A stretch of DNA of 64,000 nucleotides from Liquorilactobacillus nagelii DSM 13675 (GCF_019444005.1 NZ_CP049305.1:12181-76180), one strand, 5' to 3'; counted from the first letter of the stretch, positions 1-9,013 are shown. The notes: generated by a model from the sequence alone, not told the origin. Numbers and translations are program-made.

Positions 1-119
1 TCTGCCAATTCGGTTTGAAGCAGCTGGTTAATCGCAATTTCGAGGTGGTGACGAAAAACTTCGTCCAAATCTTGCTTTTGGGCTAGTGCAGCGATAATTT
101 CTGTGGTAAGTTCATTCAT
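1..119 (-). CDS. IS256-family transposase, N-terminal fragment at window edge
   Basis: The first 39 codons of the mutator-type transposase are read on the minus strand from an ATG at 119-117. The remaining codons lie at 49470-50525, where the gene also carries a frameshift. The cut here comes only from the window boundary. Confidence 0.85.
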   Translation of the reverse strand, partial: MNELTTEIIAALAQKQDLDEVFRHHLEIAINQLLQTELA

Positions 120-236
120 GGGGAATGCCTCCTGTGATGTTTTCTGTGGTTACTAAATATCATAAGGGAAGGCATTCCCTATTTCTATACAATTCAGAAA
201 TCTTTTATGCATTTACACAAGATATTTTACGCTCTC
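1..236. mobile_element. IS256-family element, right end (continues at 49411-50761)
   Basis: This is the right end of the element that is complete at 49411-50761; the window starts inside it because the circle was opened here. The terminal inverted repeat lies at 210-236 and pairs with 49411-49437 at 22 of 27 positions. Bases 120-209 are the transposase upstream region. Confidence 0.85.
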
Positions 237-703
237 TTTTGTTTACAAAATTCAACTATTTGAGTTTTTATGTTGATTAGATCTATAATAAAGTTTAGAT
301 GGGGGTAAGTATAATATAGATTCTTTAGTTTCTGTATTGTCATATCAGTTCAACAACCATTTGGATAAGGTTATTGTACCTTTATTTTTTTTATTATTTA
401 AATAATGCCATTCTTATGTATCCAACTAGCCATAAGTAAACTATTTTCTTTGTTGATAAAATGAAAGCCGGGTGAATTTTAAAATCGAGTTCTGCATTTG
501 TTTGAAACAAAATCACATACCTTAGCTGTCTGTACTTTTGTTACAACTGCATTATTGTGTTTTAAATTTTTTATAATTAACAAATGCGGTGTAACTATTT
601 TTAGAATTTTTAAGTTAATTAACAATTACTGACTCACTAATACAACTTATTTAAGATTACATCAGATTAATGTTGGCTTCATAAAATGAAAGGATGAATT
701 ATC
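237..703. other. AT-rich intergenic stretch, no gene seen
   Basis: No open frame with a ribosome binding site and no clear hairpin terminator are visible. The stretch holds only the AAAGGATG-type ribosome binding region just before the GTG start at 704. Confidence 0.6.
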
Positions 704-1798
704 GTGAAAATAACATTAATAACACAGTATTTAGAGGGACATGGCGGTACCGAAAGAGTCATTTCGAACTTGGTCAACGAAGATTTAAAAAATGAATATC
801 AGGTTTTGATCCCTAAAAGCGGAAAACCTGAATGGCTCCAATGGATTACACGTACTACCGGCTACCAACTTAAAATTTGCCATGCACAAGATACACAAGC
901 ACAAAAAGAGTTTATTGAAAAAAATGTTTTAGCAGCAGAACCAGATATCGTTTTGGGACTCGAAGGCAGAGCTTGTGTAACTGCCTATCAGATCAGGAAA
1001 AAATATGACCTTCATTATAAAATTGTTTCTTGGGGACATACCTCCATTGCTGAATCAAACATTTTTGCTCGTCAAGAACTTGCTTTCTCAGAATATCATC
1101 TTGCAATTAGTACAGGGATAAAAAAACAGTTGATCAAACTCGGGGTCCCAGCCCAAAAAATCTTTCTGATCTATAATCCTATCCGCACTGTAAATAAGAA
1201 AACAATCAGCACACCTAAAGCTAACGCTCCTTTCCATGCAATTTTTATTGGAAGAATATTGTTGGATGATCAAAAAAATGTACGTATGCTTCTTGAATCA
1301 ATGGCACAGCTTAATATTCCTTGGAAACTGGACATCTTTGGCAAGGGAGCTGATCTTCCAAAAGCAAAAACATTAGCAAATGATTTGCATATTTCACAAA
1401 ACATTAACTGGCAAGGTTGGATGCCTAATCCTTGGGAAGCAATTAATGAAGCTGATTGCCTGCTGCTCTGTTCAAAATATGAGGGATTCCCAATGGTTGT
1501 TATTGAAGCTGCTTCTTATGGCTTGCCAATTGTTTCAACAAACTGTCCTACTGGACCGGCAGACATCATTAATTCCCACAATGGAATTTTAACTCCAATG
1601 AACGACCAAAAAGCTTTTATAGCTGCATGCCGGCAAATCTATCGTTTGCGTGGTAAATATAATCATACAGATATCAAAAAAACAGTTTTGAAATTTGATA
1701 TTTCTCGCTATATTAAGCACATAGAAAACATCTATAACTTAATTGCTGCTGATAATAAAAACACAGATAAATCAGCCATTAAACTTTCTTCTTTATAA
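704..1798 (+). CDS. Family 4 glycosyltransferase
   Basis: The 364-residue protein has a GT-B fold layout. An N-terminal glycine-rich loop with GGTER (about residues 14-18) opens the acceptor domain. The C-terminal domain holds EGFPMVVIEA (about 260-269), the GT4 E-x7-E nucleotide-sugar motif. Such enzymes transfer a sugar from an activated donor to a cell-surface glycan or glycolipid; this sequence resembles LPS galactosyltransferase-like members, but donor and acceptor cannot be read. There is no signal peptide or membrane segment, so it probably acts at the inner face of the membrane. The GTG start is chosen from the upstream purine-rich site. It stands alone between an IS256-type end and an ISL3 element whose left end lies 3 bp after its stop, so it may be passenger cargo. 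A second glycosyltransferase lies at 9014-10102. Confidence 0.82.
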   Translation: MKITLITQYLEGHGGTERVISNLVNEDLKNEYQVLIPKSGKPEWLQWITRTTGYQLKICHAQDTQAQKEFIEKNVLAAEPDIVLGLEGRACVTAYQIRKKYDLHYKIVSWGHTSIAESNIFARQELAFSEYHLAISTGIKKQLIKLGVPAQKIFLIYNPIRTVNKKTISTPKANAPFHAIFIGRILLDDQKNVRMLLESMAQLNIPWKLDIFGKGADLPKAKTLANDLHISQNINWQGWMPNPWEAINEADCLLLCSKYEGFPMVVIEAASYGLPIVSTNCPTGPADIINSHNGILTPMNDQKAFIAACRQIYRLRGKYNHTDIKKTVLKFDISRYIKHIENIYNLIAADNKNTDKSAIKLSSL

Positions 1799-1800
1799 TA

Positions 1801-3336
1801 GGTTCTTTATCAAGTGGTACTGATGAAATGAATTATTAAAAATAATAAGCAATTGGTCTACTTGGTCAAGCTGCTTGTTCCTGAATGGAATGAGCAGCTT
1901 TTTTAATGTGACTATGAAAATTCAAACTGACATAACTATTCTTTAATTCGATGAGAAGACGTAAACGGAAGTTTTCAAAGTTCCGGAAACCGTAAGCAGT
2001 CTTTTTAATGGCTTTGATCTTGTTGTTTGTTCCTTCCACGGGTCCATTAGAAAAGGTCGTCTGAAAGCTGTTCTTGATTTCTTGTAGATGTTTACGCAAG
2101 GTACGATTAGTTTTTTTGATGGGCTCAGGCATGCCTGCAGCTGAACGTGTTAGACTTTCTAAGAGCCTTGGATCTCGCTGCTGGACAGCTTGTAAAAGTG
2201 TTTGATAATAAACGTAAGCTTGTCGCAAAGCGGAGGACATATTTAATAAACGCTCCACAATATCCTGTTCACATAACTGCATATTACGAAAGTTTCTGCT
2301 TTTACGATAGGTTTTAAAATCAAGTTTGGTCGAGTCTTTAGTTAACAATTTCCAATAATGTTTCAAAGCACGTGCGTTGTGCGAACCCTGTCCCGCCTGT
2401 TTCATGGTTTGTGTCCGAACTAAGTTTAAGGCCCGATAAGCTTGGGTTACGACATGGAAGCGGTCGGCAATGATCAGCGCTTGCGGAAAGATCTCATGGA
2501 TCAAGGATCGATAAGGCGAGTACAGATCAACTGTGACCGTTTGGACTGCCCAGCGAGCTTGACGGTCATATTGTAAAAAGTAACTTCGTAAGTATGTATT
2601 ATGCCGAGAACGCACGATATCTAACGTGCGGCGTGTCGCAATGTCCATGACAATGATACTCATGCCGCTACTAGAAAAGTTGCCCGCTTTAAAGTCGTCA
2701 AAAGCGATATTTTGCGGTAAGAAATGATGATTGGGCCTTAAGTAAGTTGAGAGCTCTTGCGCAAAGCGCATCACTGTCATTCCAGAGATCCCAAAATCAG
2801 CGGCAATATCTTTTTGTGAGATATTCTGGTCTAATTTAGAAATAGCCTGATATTTAACGGCTTGTGAGATTTGGTCGTTAGCCTTGACGTCCTTGATCTC
2901 CGCAAGTTTTGTAATAGTTTTAGGGCAGGCAGCTGAAGCCGGGCAGAGATATTTTTGTTTGCGGATCGAAAAAACATTTGTGATCCCACCCGAAGGCAAA
3001 CCGAGCATCTCAACGGTTTTAAAACCGTTGTAGCGCATTTTTTGACCACAAACTGGGCAAGCACAAGGATAAGATTGCCGCAAATGGATCTTGCGGACTT
3101 TTTTATGTTGGTAAAATCCTGCAGCTATCACTTTATTCTTATATTTTGGATCAAATTCCAGGTGTGAGTCTTTAATTCCCAATAGATCCAGTGTACAATT
3201 CTTCATGTAGGACATTCCTTTCAGTGTAGGGATTGTTTCTTTGAGATGAAGTGTGTCTTCATCTCTATTTTTTTATCATAAAACAAAATTGGTACTGAGA
3301 GAAGATTTTTCTATCAGTACCAAATATTATAGAACC
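1801..3336. mobile_element. ISL3-family insertion sequence
   Basis: Imperfect terminal inverted repeats lie at 1801-1827 and about 3308-3336; both start GGTTCT and share the inner block GGTACTGAT. The 1536-bp element carries one minus-strand transposase. No direct target repeat was found, and the right flank is a gene that lost its 5' part, so the insertion was followed by deletion or recombination. Confidence 0.85.
1866..3215 (-). CDS. ISL3-family transposase
   Basis: The 449-residue DDE transposase has an N-terminal zinc-ribbon-like region with CPVCGQKM (about residue 54 onward) and CPASAACP. A helix-turn-helix follows (DIAADFGISGMTVMRFAQ), then the catalytic region with AFDDFK, IADRFHVV and the C-terminal GPVEGTNNKIKAIKK block typical of ISL3 (Tnp_ISL3). 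The length matches the family, and the gene is unbroken in both readings of the plasmid, so it is probably active. Confidence 0.93.
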   Translation of the reverse strand: MSYMKNCTLDLLGIKDSHLEFDPKYKNKVIAAGFYQHKKVRKIHLRQSYPCACPVCGQKMRYNGFKTVEMLGLPSGGITNVFSIRKQKYLCPASAACPKTITKLAEIKDVKANDQISQAVKYQAISKLDQNISQKDIAADFGISGMTVMRFAQELSTYLRPNHHFLPQNIAFDDFKAGNFSSSGMSIIVMDIATRRTLDIVRSRHNTYLRSYFLQYDRQARWAVQTVTVDLYSPYRSLIHEIFPQALIIADRFHVVTQAYRALNLVRTQTMKQAGQGSHNARALKHYWKLLTKDSTKLDFKTYRKSRNFRNMQLCEQDIVERLLNMSSALRQAYVYYQTLLQAVQQRDPRLLESLTRSAAGMPEPIKKTNRTLRKHLQEIKNSFQTTFSNGPVEGTNNKIKAIKKTAYGFRNFENFRLRLLIELKNSYVSLNFHSHIKKAAHSIQEQAA

Positions 3337-3809
3337 CAGTTTTAAGACAATCCGTTGGTGTTAAGAAGGGATCGGGTACTACATGGTTTTGTAAATGTGA
3401 TTGTGGTAATTATACCGACGTGGCAAGCACAAAACTTATTCAAGGAACTACCAAGAGTTGTGGTTGTCAATTAAAGAAGGCACGAGAAAAATGGAAAAAT
3501 ATTTACAAAGATGAAAAGATACAAGAGAAGATAAAAAAAACTTTTAGAAAAAATGACGGTCGTGAAAAAAATACTAAACTATCTATATTGGAACTAGCAA
3601 CAAGCGACAAATTAAAGGCAAATAATTCTAGTGGTGTAACAGGGGTTTCTTATAGTAAACGTGATAAGAGGTGGCGTAGCTATATCACAGTAAAACATAT
3701 ACGCTACGAGCTAGGATATTTTAAAGATAAGGAAAGTGCAATCCAAGCTCGAAAAAAAGCTGAAAAAGAATTAGTTGAACCCATTTTAAAAAAATACAAA
3801 AATAAATAA
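3337..3809 (+). pseudogene. AP2-domain (HNH/homing-endonuclease-like) protein, 5'-truncated
   Basis: The open frame starts directly at the ISL3 right end, with no start codon. It reads a Cys-rich zinc-binding block (WFCKCDCGNY, then SCGCQLKK) followed by a C-terminal AP2-like DNA-binding module (SSGVTGVSYSKRDKRWRSYI, then ELGYFKDKESAIQARKKAE). This is the usual order of phage and plasmid AP2/HNH-type proteins. The N-terminal part is missing, removed by the ISL3 event. An internal GTG at 3420 could still start a 129-residue product. The last codons of a sister copy survive at 39101-39157, again directly upstream of a holin-like toxin module. Confidence 0.7.
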
Positions 3810-3911
3810 AAAATTCATAGCCTTTATAAGACACGAAATAGATTTGTTATAAAAAATAAGCTGAAAAATACCTTACTACCCAATTTTTTACAGACATGAT
3901 ATAATAGAAGC

Positions 3912-4028
3912 AGAAAAAGAAGCCTTGCTTGAACAAGACTTCCCATGTAGAACCGTTTAAGACGGTGGCATAACTTAATACGATTAAATAACCGCTAGCT
4001 TGCCAGAGCTAAGGCGGTTATTTTTTTT
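3912..4028 (+). ncRNA. Antisense RNA (type I antitoxin candidate), copy A
   Basis: A TATAAT -10 box at 3900-3905 precedes a short transcript region with two small hairpins, GAAGCC...GACTTC and ACCGTTTAAGACGGT. It ends in a GC-rich hairpin (4001-4020) with an eight-T run. Its 3' end overlaps the end of the toxin gene on the other strand, the arrangement of type I toxin-antitoxin pairs. The same hairpin order occurs at 26134-26258 and 39212-39333. Confidence 0.65.
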
Positions 4029-4122
4029 GCTGATTTTTAATCAACTCAACAACTAATGCGATTAAGGCCACGATAAAAGTACCGAAAGCCAGCATTAATT
4101 GTAAAGCGTCCGAAACGGACAC
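4018..4122 (-). CDS. Putative holin-like toxin (type I TA), copy A
   Basis: The 34-residue peptide has one membrane span (LMLAFGTFIVALIALVVELI) and a charged end (KNQQKK), matching the Hol_Tox family of small membrane toxins that depolarise the cell when not repressed. The GTG start at 4122 follows AAAGGAG at 9-bp spacing. A minus-strand TATAAT lies at 4229-4224, and a strong SD-ATG leader (ATG GTG TAA, from 4169) lies between promoter and toxin. The antisense RNA overlaps the 3' end. Confidence 0.7.
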   Translation of the reverse strand: MSVSDALQLMLAFGTFIVALIALVVELIKNQQKK

Positions 4123-4354
4123 TTGGGCTACTCCTTTCCTAGAATGTGAGTTTATAGTTTTTACACCATAAGCACCACCCCCTTTAAGGAAATAGTCACC
4201 GCCTTAACTTCTCTACTTGAACTATTATACAGGATAACTAGTAATTTACCTATTGATGATTAATGTTATATTACCTTAATAGGCATTGAAACATTGCATT
4301 TAAGTTTTATTGTGTATAACGATGTTACACAAATTAAATCGGTGGTGGTTTAAA

Positions 4355-4771
4355 ATGAAAAAAATTTATTTTTTATGTACAGGAAATTCTTGTCGCAGTC
4401 AAATGGCTGAAGGATATGCCAAAAGTATACTATCGCCCGATATTTTTGAGATAGAAAGCGCGGGTATTGAAACGCATGGACTAAATCCAAATGCTGTTAA
4501 AGTTATGGCTGAAGACGGAGTAGATATTAGTAGCCACTACTCTAAATTAATTGATCTAAGGTATTTTAATACTTCAGATTTAGTTATTACTTTATGTGGT
4601 GATGCAAAGGATAAATGTCCTATGCTTCCCCCGCAAACAAAAAGTTTACACTGGCCTTTATCTGACCCAGCGCAAGCAACAGGAACATTAGAAGAGCAAC
4701 TAGAAGTATTCCGTAAGGTTCGTGACGAGATTAAAAAATTAATTATAGATTTAAATGACCACTTTCATTGA
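4355..4771 (+). CDS. arsC: Thioredoxin-type arsenate reductase
   Basis: The 138-residue protein belongs to the low-molecular-weight phosphatase-like ArsC family, which reduces arsenate to arsenite in the cytoplasm using thioredoxin. The P-loop CTGNSCRS supplies Cys8, Cys13 and Arg14. CGDAKDKC supplies the relay cysteines Cys81 and Cys88, corresponding to Cys82 and Cys89 of the staphylococcal enzyme, so all catalytic residues are present. ATG 4355 is preferred over upstream starts because GGTGGTGG lies just before it. No arsR, arsB or acr3 gene is nearby, so export of arsenite must rely on other genes. A terminator follows at once. Confidence 0.9.
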   Translation: MKKIYFLCTGNSCRSQMAEGYAKSILSPDIFEIESAGIETHGLNPNAVKVMAEDGVDISSHYSKLIDLRYFNTSDLVITLCGDAKDKCPMLPPQTKSLHWPLSDPAQATGTLEEQLEVFRKVRDEIKKLIIDLNDHFH

Positions 4772-4779
4772 TTACAGAA

Positions 4780-4813
4780 AAGCGACATAACTCAACGATT
4801 GTGTCGCTTTTTT
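4780..4813 (+). terminator. Rho-independent terminator of arsC
   Basis: The stem AAGCGACA / TGTGTCGCTT closes a 12-nt loop and is followed by a T run. Confidence 0.85.
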
Positions 4814-4924
4814 AATACCATGTAATTAATGGTCTTAGCATATGTTATAATTTATCGCCCTAATTATGATAGGAAAACTTATGCAAAATCTAATAAACTT
4901 GATGTCAAAATACAGTATAGTAAC

Positions 4925-4956
4925 AAAAAAGATACTCTGAAAATTAAGCAGAGTAC
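4925..4956 (-). terminator. Terminator of the parA-repC operon
   Basis: Read on the minus strand, TACTCTG and CAGAGTA form a stem followed by TCTTTTTT. It lies 190 bp past the end of the partition genes. The rest of 4814-5146 holds no credible gene. Confidence 0.7.
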
Positions 4957-5146
4957 CTTTCTGTTGATATTAGTGGATGTTTTTCGGATGATGAGGATTA
5001 ATCATATTTTGAATGTAGTTAGTTACCTAATATTTTTTTCTTCACGATTCAAAACTTTAACCTGATTTGCTTGATTTGGGTGTTTCTTGAGATAACTTAT
5101 TATTTATAACTGAATGCTTATTCTCATTGATTTTGTTTGTTGAATT

Positions 5147-5425
5147 TTATTTTTCATTTTGTTTTAACATAAGCAGGATCGTTTCTTTTTGCCGTTGAGA
5201 AACATTATTATCCAAGTAGGTTTTACACATCTGATTAACTAAATCGTACATCTTAGTATCGGTAACGACAGACATACTTTTAATTAAGTCATATACAGGT
5301 GGATCAACCTTAATGGTCTTTCGTTCGTTAGCCTTATATTCTTTTTTGATTGAAAGATTTCTGCTAACATCGGCAGTATTTTTGATGTTTGGTTGAACAT
5401 TGTTATCCCTCTTCAGTAAAGCCAC
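5147..5425 (-). CDS. RepC/DUF5388-type partition or replication accessory protein
   Basis: The 92-residue basic protein resembles the small second gene of lactobacillar parA cassettes (annotated RepC or DUF5388). An unstructured N-terminus (MALLKRDNNVQP) leads into a ribbon-helix-helix-like part with ERKTIKVDPPVYDLIK and a helical tail. Such proteins bind centromere repeats and pair with ParA. The GTG start at 5425 lies inside the end of parA (23-bp overlap) with AAAGGGG upstream, so translation is likely coupled. Confidence 0.65.
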   Translation of the reverse strand: MALLKRDNNVQPNIKNTADVSRNLSIKKEYKANERKTIKVDPPVYDLIKSMSVVTDTKMYDLVNQMCKTYLDNNVSQRQKETILLMLKQNEK

Positions 5426-6308
5426 TAAGCGTCAGCCCCTTTCCTTTTTCAGTGAGCCTATTATTATTAATAAATTCATGTTCATATTTAAAATCTACGA
5501 CATCACCAGTTTTTTCAAAAGATTTGATTCTTAATAATAATTCTTTGAATATATCTGCATATAGTGCAAAAATTCTTTTATCATGAAAGTCTTCAAATTG
5601 AATTCCTTGTGCTGTGTACCATTCCAATCTAGCATGATTGTTAATAATGTTATTAAATACGTTATCACGGCCAAAATATTTTATGGTTTCATCAACTATT
5701 TTTTGCTGTAAAGGTCTACGCGCCTGTAAAAGAACTGGCAAGACACCAGCAACTTGAACATTAATCATATTCCCAAAATCATTTACCAAAGTTTGTAAAT
5801 ATGTAAGAATAAGACGCTTTGATCCATCGAAAGCAAATTGTTGTGTCTCTTGAATAACAATAACATAGTCGGCACAAACCATAGCATTATCGACTTTAAT
5901 ATCTGTGGAAGGTGGAACATCAATGAAAATAAATTCATAGTTATCTTTGATCTGATCTAAAAGTTTTTTTAAATAGAAGGTCTTATCTGTTAATGATTTA
6001 AACTTTTTATCCAGGAATTCGGTATAGTTACGCATGTCATAGTCGCACCCAATTAAATCTATCTTCGGAGCTAAGTGTACAATTCCTTGCGACAGGTCTT
6101 CTTTTTCCAAGCAGGCCATTAAAGTGTTTGGAATTTCAGGATTTCCGAAAGTCTTTGATAAAAACTGAGTTGCATTCCCCTGTAGATCTGTATCTATGAC
6201 TAACACTTTTTTATTAAATACGGTGGCGGCCACTACTGCTTCCATTACTGTGTCTGTTGTTTTACCTACGCCACCCTTTTGTTGAGCGTTAATTATTGTA
6301 TACGTCAT
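5403..6308 (-). CDS. parA: ParA-family partition ATPase
   Basis: The 301-residue Walker-type ATPase has the deviant Walker A KGGVGKTT at residues 11-18, DTDLQGNAT as the A' motif, and FIFIDVPPSTD as Walker B. There is no N-terminal helix-turn-helix, so it is of the small (type Ib-like) kind, which moves plasmid copies over the nucleoid. It is read with the 92-residue partner. The upstream 24-bp repeats at 6586-6657 are the likely centromere. Confidence 0.92.
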   Translation of the reverse strand: MTYTIINAQQKGGVGKTTDTVMEAVVAATVFNKKVLVIDTDLQGNATQFLSKTFGNPEIPNTLMACLEKEDLSQGIVHLAPKIDLIGCDYDMRNYTEFLDKKFKSLTDKTFYLKKLLDQIKDNYEFIFIDVPPSTDIKVDNAMVCADYVIVIQETQQFAFDGSKRLILTYLQTLVNDFGNMINVQVAGVLPVLLQARRPLQQKIVDETIKYFGRDNVFNNIINNHARLEWYTAQGIQFEDFHDKRIFALYADIFKELLLRIKSFEKTGDVVDFKYEHEFINNNRLTEKGKGLTLSGFTEEG

Positions 6309-6379
6309 TTAGACACCTCCATTAAATACATAGTAAGTCAATTTTATTTAAAAGTAAAGTAAAATGTAGTAAATCTCCT

Positions 6380-6660
6380 TTATACTTGTTTATCAAAAAG
6401 AGAAAAAGAGATTATGCTCCTAAGAGAAAAGGAGAAAAAGAGATTAATCTCCTATTCTCTTAGTACCTTAAGAGAAAAGGAGATTAAGAGAATAAACACT
6501 ATAAAAAGGCCTTCTAATCAATAATAATAATTTAAAAAGGAGAAAAAGAGATTAAGAGAAAAAGAGATTAGTGTAAAAAGAGATTAAGAGAAAAGGAGAA
6601 TAGTGTACTAAGAGAAAAGGAGAATAGTGTACTAAGAGAAAAGGAGAATAGTGTACTAAA
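6380..6660. repeat. Purine-rich direct repeats: candidate parS or iterons
   Basis: Three perfect 24-bp units, each AAGAGAAAAGGAGAA plus TAGTGTACT, lie at 6586-6609, 6610-6633 and 6634-6657. Degenerate AGAGAAAAGGAGA and AAAAAGAGATTA units extend back to about 6380. The position upstream of parA fits a centromere. Iterons of an origin are the alternative, since unit length and number also fit Rep_3-type origins. Confidence 0.7.
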
Positions 6661-6732
6661 TTATCAAAAGGTGATTTTTTGCATAATAGCTTTACACTAG
6701 AGATGAAAAGGAGTAATCTATAAATAACAAAA

Positions 6733-6768
6733 AGAAGCTTATCTATTGATAGATAAGCTTCTACATAA
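6733..6768 (-). terminator. Near-perfect palindrome, minus-strand terminator
   Basis: AGAAGCTTATCTAT and its exact complement flank a 2-nt loop (6733-6762). On the minus strand the hairpin is followed by TTTTTGTT, so it would stop transcription heading toward the repeats and parA. Confidence 0.6.
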
Positions 6769-6839
6769 AAGAAAAAGCCACCCAATATTGGCGTATTGGA
6801 ATGACCCGAACTAAGTCTTTATTTATGGTCTCATTGTAG

Positions 6840-7937
6840 CACATTTTACTAGTGTGTTCAATGTGGTGATTTTCAAAACTCAGGAGACAAGCTGAGTAGT
6901 AGGTTAGTAGTACATAGGTTTCATATTTCGATATGCGACAGCTGCTTATGGATGAACGCTAAAAAGTAGACATCTGGTGAACTCAGCCAGAACTTCACAA
7001 AAATAATTGAGTAGTCTATGGATTCTGTAATCTGATCTGTAGGCTGGGTTCAGAGCCGACCTGCAGACATAGAAGCTGCTGACTAATGGCTAGAGTGGTA
7101 ACATGAATGGAGTCTTAACATACAGTAAGGGCATGTTTTTGCTGGTGAGTAAAAAACTTAATTGTTAAGATAGCTGTAAGAAGCTGAAACTAGATTACTT
7201 GTGAGTGAAGCGAGGGGAAACCTCAAAAACTGAGCTGCACGTTATTTTTTTGTTTTTCTCTGCAAAATTAAGGGAAAAACTTTGCTCATATCGCTTCAGG
7301 CTTCCTAAAAACTAAGCCAGCCAAGAACAGAAGTCAACTAAAGGTATTCATATTTATTGAATAACTTGTTAAGAATGTAAGTGAGGTTTCAAAGTAGGGG
7401 ATTTGAAATTCACAAGTTCAGAAAGTTAGGTTAATAAGAATCTTGCGAAGTAAAATAACTATACCAATTTTAGTTAAGAAATTGGTAAAATTAGTAAGTT
7501 GATTTTAAGTTGCTGAGTAGGGTAGTTGCGAGTATACAGCGGTATACTTAGATTAAGATGCATTATGTAAATTAAAAAGTTTTTTAACTAGTAAACATGC
7601 ATGTTAATATATAAAAACACCAGGATAACTAAATCCCAGTATTTTTGTATCTACTTCTTGTTATTTCTAAATATCAAGTATATGATAAATAGTTGAATAA
7701 CTAGAGAAACAGATAAAGTAAATGTTACTTGCAAAGCGTAGCATACAGTTTAATTAAAGGCAACCAGCCTTGTGTTGTAGCCATTTACCAGTATAGCATA
7801 CTGGACTTGATAGCTATGAAATGATAATACGTAGGTAAGGTAAATGGAAAACAAGGGGTTTTATCCTTTTAAGTGGACTTAATCAACCCACGTCACTCAC
7901 GGGCTCTCAGACTTAACTCTCTGAGGGCCTATTTTTT
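6840..7937 (+). ncRNA. Candidate large structured noncoding RNA (about 1.1 kb)
   Basis: No frame here carries a plausible gene on either strand. Local hairpins are dense: CTCAG/CTGAG (6879-6896), CTGTAGG/CCTGCAG (7037-7066), GAGG/CCTC (7212-7224), TTTCAAA/TTTGAAA (7387-7408), ACCAATTT/AAATTGGT (7463-7486), AGTATAC/GTATACT (7531-7548), and CCATTTACC/GGTAAATGG (7781-7847) enclosing CAGTAT/ATACTG. It ends in a rho-independent terminator at 7902-7937. A second T-rich stop near 7235-7257 could yield a shorter 400-nt form. Size, lineage and lack of ORFs recall the GOLLD and ROOL classes of giant RNAs, but membership cannot be judged by eye. The 5' end is a guess, as no convincing promoter was found. 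An origin region is the alternative. Confidence 0.45.
7902..7937 (+). terminator. Terminator closing the ORF-free structured region
   Basis: The 9-bp stem GGCTCTCAG / CTGAGGGCC (one G-U pair) is followed by TATTTTTTG on the plus strand only. It serves the plus-strand transcript, not the convergent corA-like gene. Confidence 0.75.
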
Positions 7938-7968
7938 GTATTAATTTTCTTTTATTTACCTCATGGTT

Positions 7969-8919
7969 TCAAAGGTATTTTATATGCTTTAGTACAATGT
8001 AACATGTTAGGGTAGCAATAACGGTAATTATGGATACAATAAAGAAACCAGGCATTGAAGATTGGAAGGGAACCTTAGTATTAACACCCCAAAGGCCAAC
8101 TATGATAGTGGGAATAGTGATAATAATTGATAGTTCTGTTAAAATTTTCATAATGATATTTAACTGATATGAAATGATATTGCTGAACATGTCACTTAAT
8201 TGGGAAATTAAGGTAGTTAGGGTTTTTGCTAATTTTAGCGTTTGCAATCTTTGGATACGTAGTTGGTATTGCTTGTCCTTATACTTAGCGTTGTTTAAAA
8301 AGAGTTTTTCACAGTGTTCTAAAATATATTGGAAGGTTTTTTCATTACTTTCTAAAGCGCTTTCTAAAAACACGATGCTTTTTTGACAAGCAGCAAGCCT
8401 GTCTAACCCAGCGCTGTTAGTTTGGAGCTTATGAATATTTCTTTCTATTCCTATTATTTCACTTTCTATTTTTAGAAGCTGTTTTTTAAATTCTTCGTAA
8501 ACTGAACTTATAAGGTGTATGGCTAACTCTTCTTTATTATTATTAACTTCGCCTAATTTTTTTGGGGGGGCTATGAAAGGTAAAATAATGTCAGTAACGG
8601 TTATTATGGTACTATCAACTAGCAGTATTAGTAATGGATAGCCCGTAGTAACATTATTTTTCCCAAATGTACCTTCTCCAGCACATAACAATAATATTTC
8701 AGTAATTTGCTGCTGTTTTAGATTAGTAATGTAATTAATGTGAGAGGCTGTATTTAAATTAGAACTTTCGCGAATAATATCTCTAGGTAAAAAATATTTT
8801 GACGTAATGTATTTTATTTCCTCCTCAGTCGGTTTTATTAAACTAACCCAGTCGATCCGTTCTTTTTCTTGTGCCACAAGTATTTTCTTATTTTTAAAAA
8901 TATAGTTTTTTAAAATCAT
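7969..8919 (-). CDS. CorA-family divalent cation transporter
   Basis: The 316-residue protein has a long cytoplasmic, coiled-coil-rich N-terminal domain and two C-terminal membrane helices. The pore signature after the first helix is GVN (about residues 278-280, in GLWGVNTKVPF) instead of the usual GMN. CorA proteins are pentameric Mg2+ channels; GVN variants exist among ZntB/CorA-like members, so the ion is uncertain. ATG 8919 is chosen because GGAGGTG lies 5-11 bp upstream, inside a longer possible start at 8931. The gene is intact here but has a one-base deletion in the second reading at 58861. Confidence 0.85.
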   Translation of the reverse strand: MILKNYIFKNKKILVAQEKERIDWVSLIKPTEEEIKYITSKYFLPRDIIRESSNLNTASHINYITNLKQQQITEILLLCAGEGTFGKNNVTTGYPLLILLVDSTIITVTDIILPFIAPPKKLGEVNNNKEELAIHLISSVYEEFKKQLLKIESEIIGIERNIHKLQTNSAGLDRLAACQKSIVFLESALESNEKTFQYILEHCEKLFLNNAKYKDKQYQLRIQRLQTLKLAKTLTTLISQLSDMFSNIISYQLNIIMKILTELSIIITIPTIIVGLWGVNTKVPFQSSMPGFFIVSIITVIATLTCYIVLKHIKYL

Positions 8920-9013
8920 GTTCACCTCCATAAAGAATAAAAACTCTTCATATTATACCTACTTGGTCCCAAACAAATCCATATTTGGCCATATGAATAG
9001 GGAAAATTTAAAT

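Noticed and set aside
4829..5065. 78-codon open frame after arsC
   Set aside because: No ribosome binding site, it begins in the arsC terminator tail and runs across the partition-operon terminator; composition is noncoding.
6586..6657. CRISPR-like array
   Set aside because: The units are contiguous with no spacers and only three exact copies.
6552..6785. 77-codon minus-strand frame with repeated HYSPFLLV
   Set aside because: It is the reverse reading of the 24-bp DNA repeats and of the palindromic terminator; no start signal.
6840..7937. Group I or group II intron
   Set aside because: No recognisable P/Q/R/S or domain V core, no intron-encoded protein and no interrupted gene.
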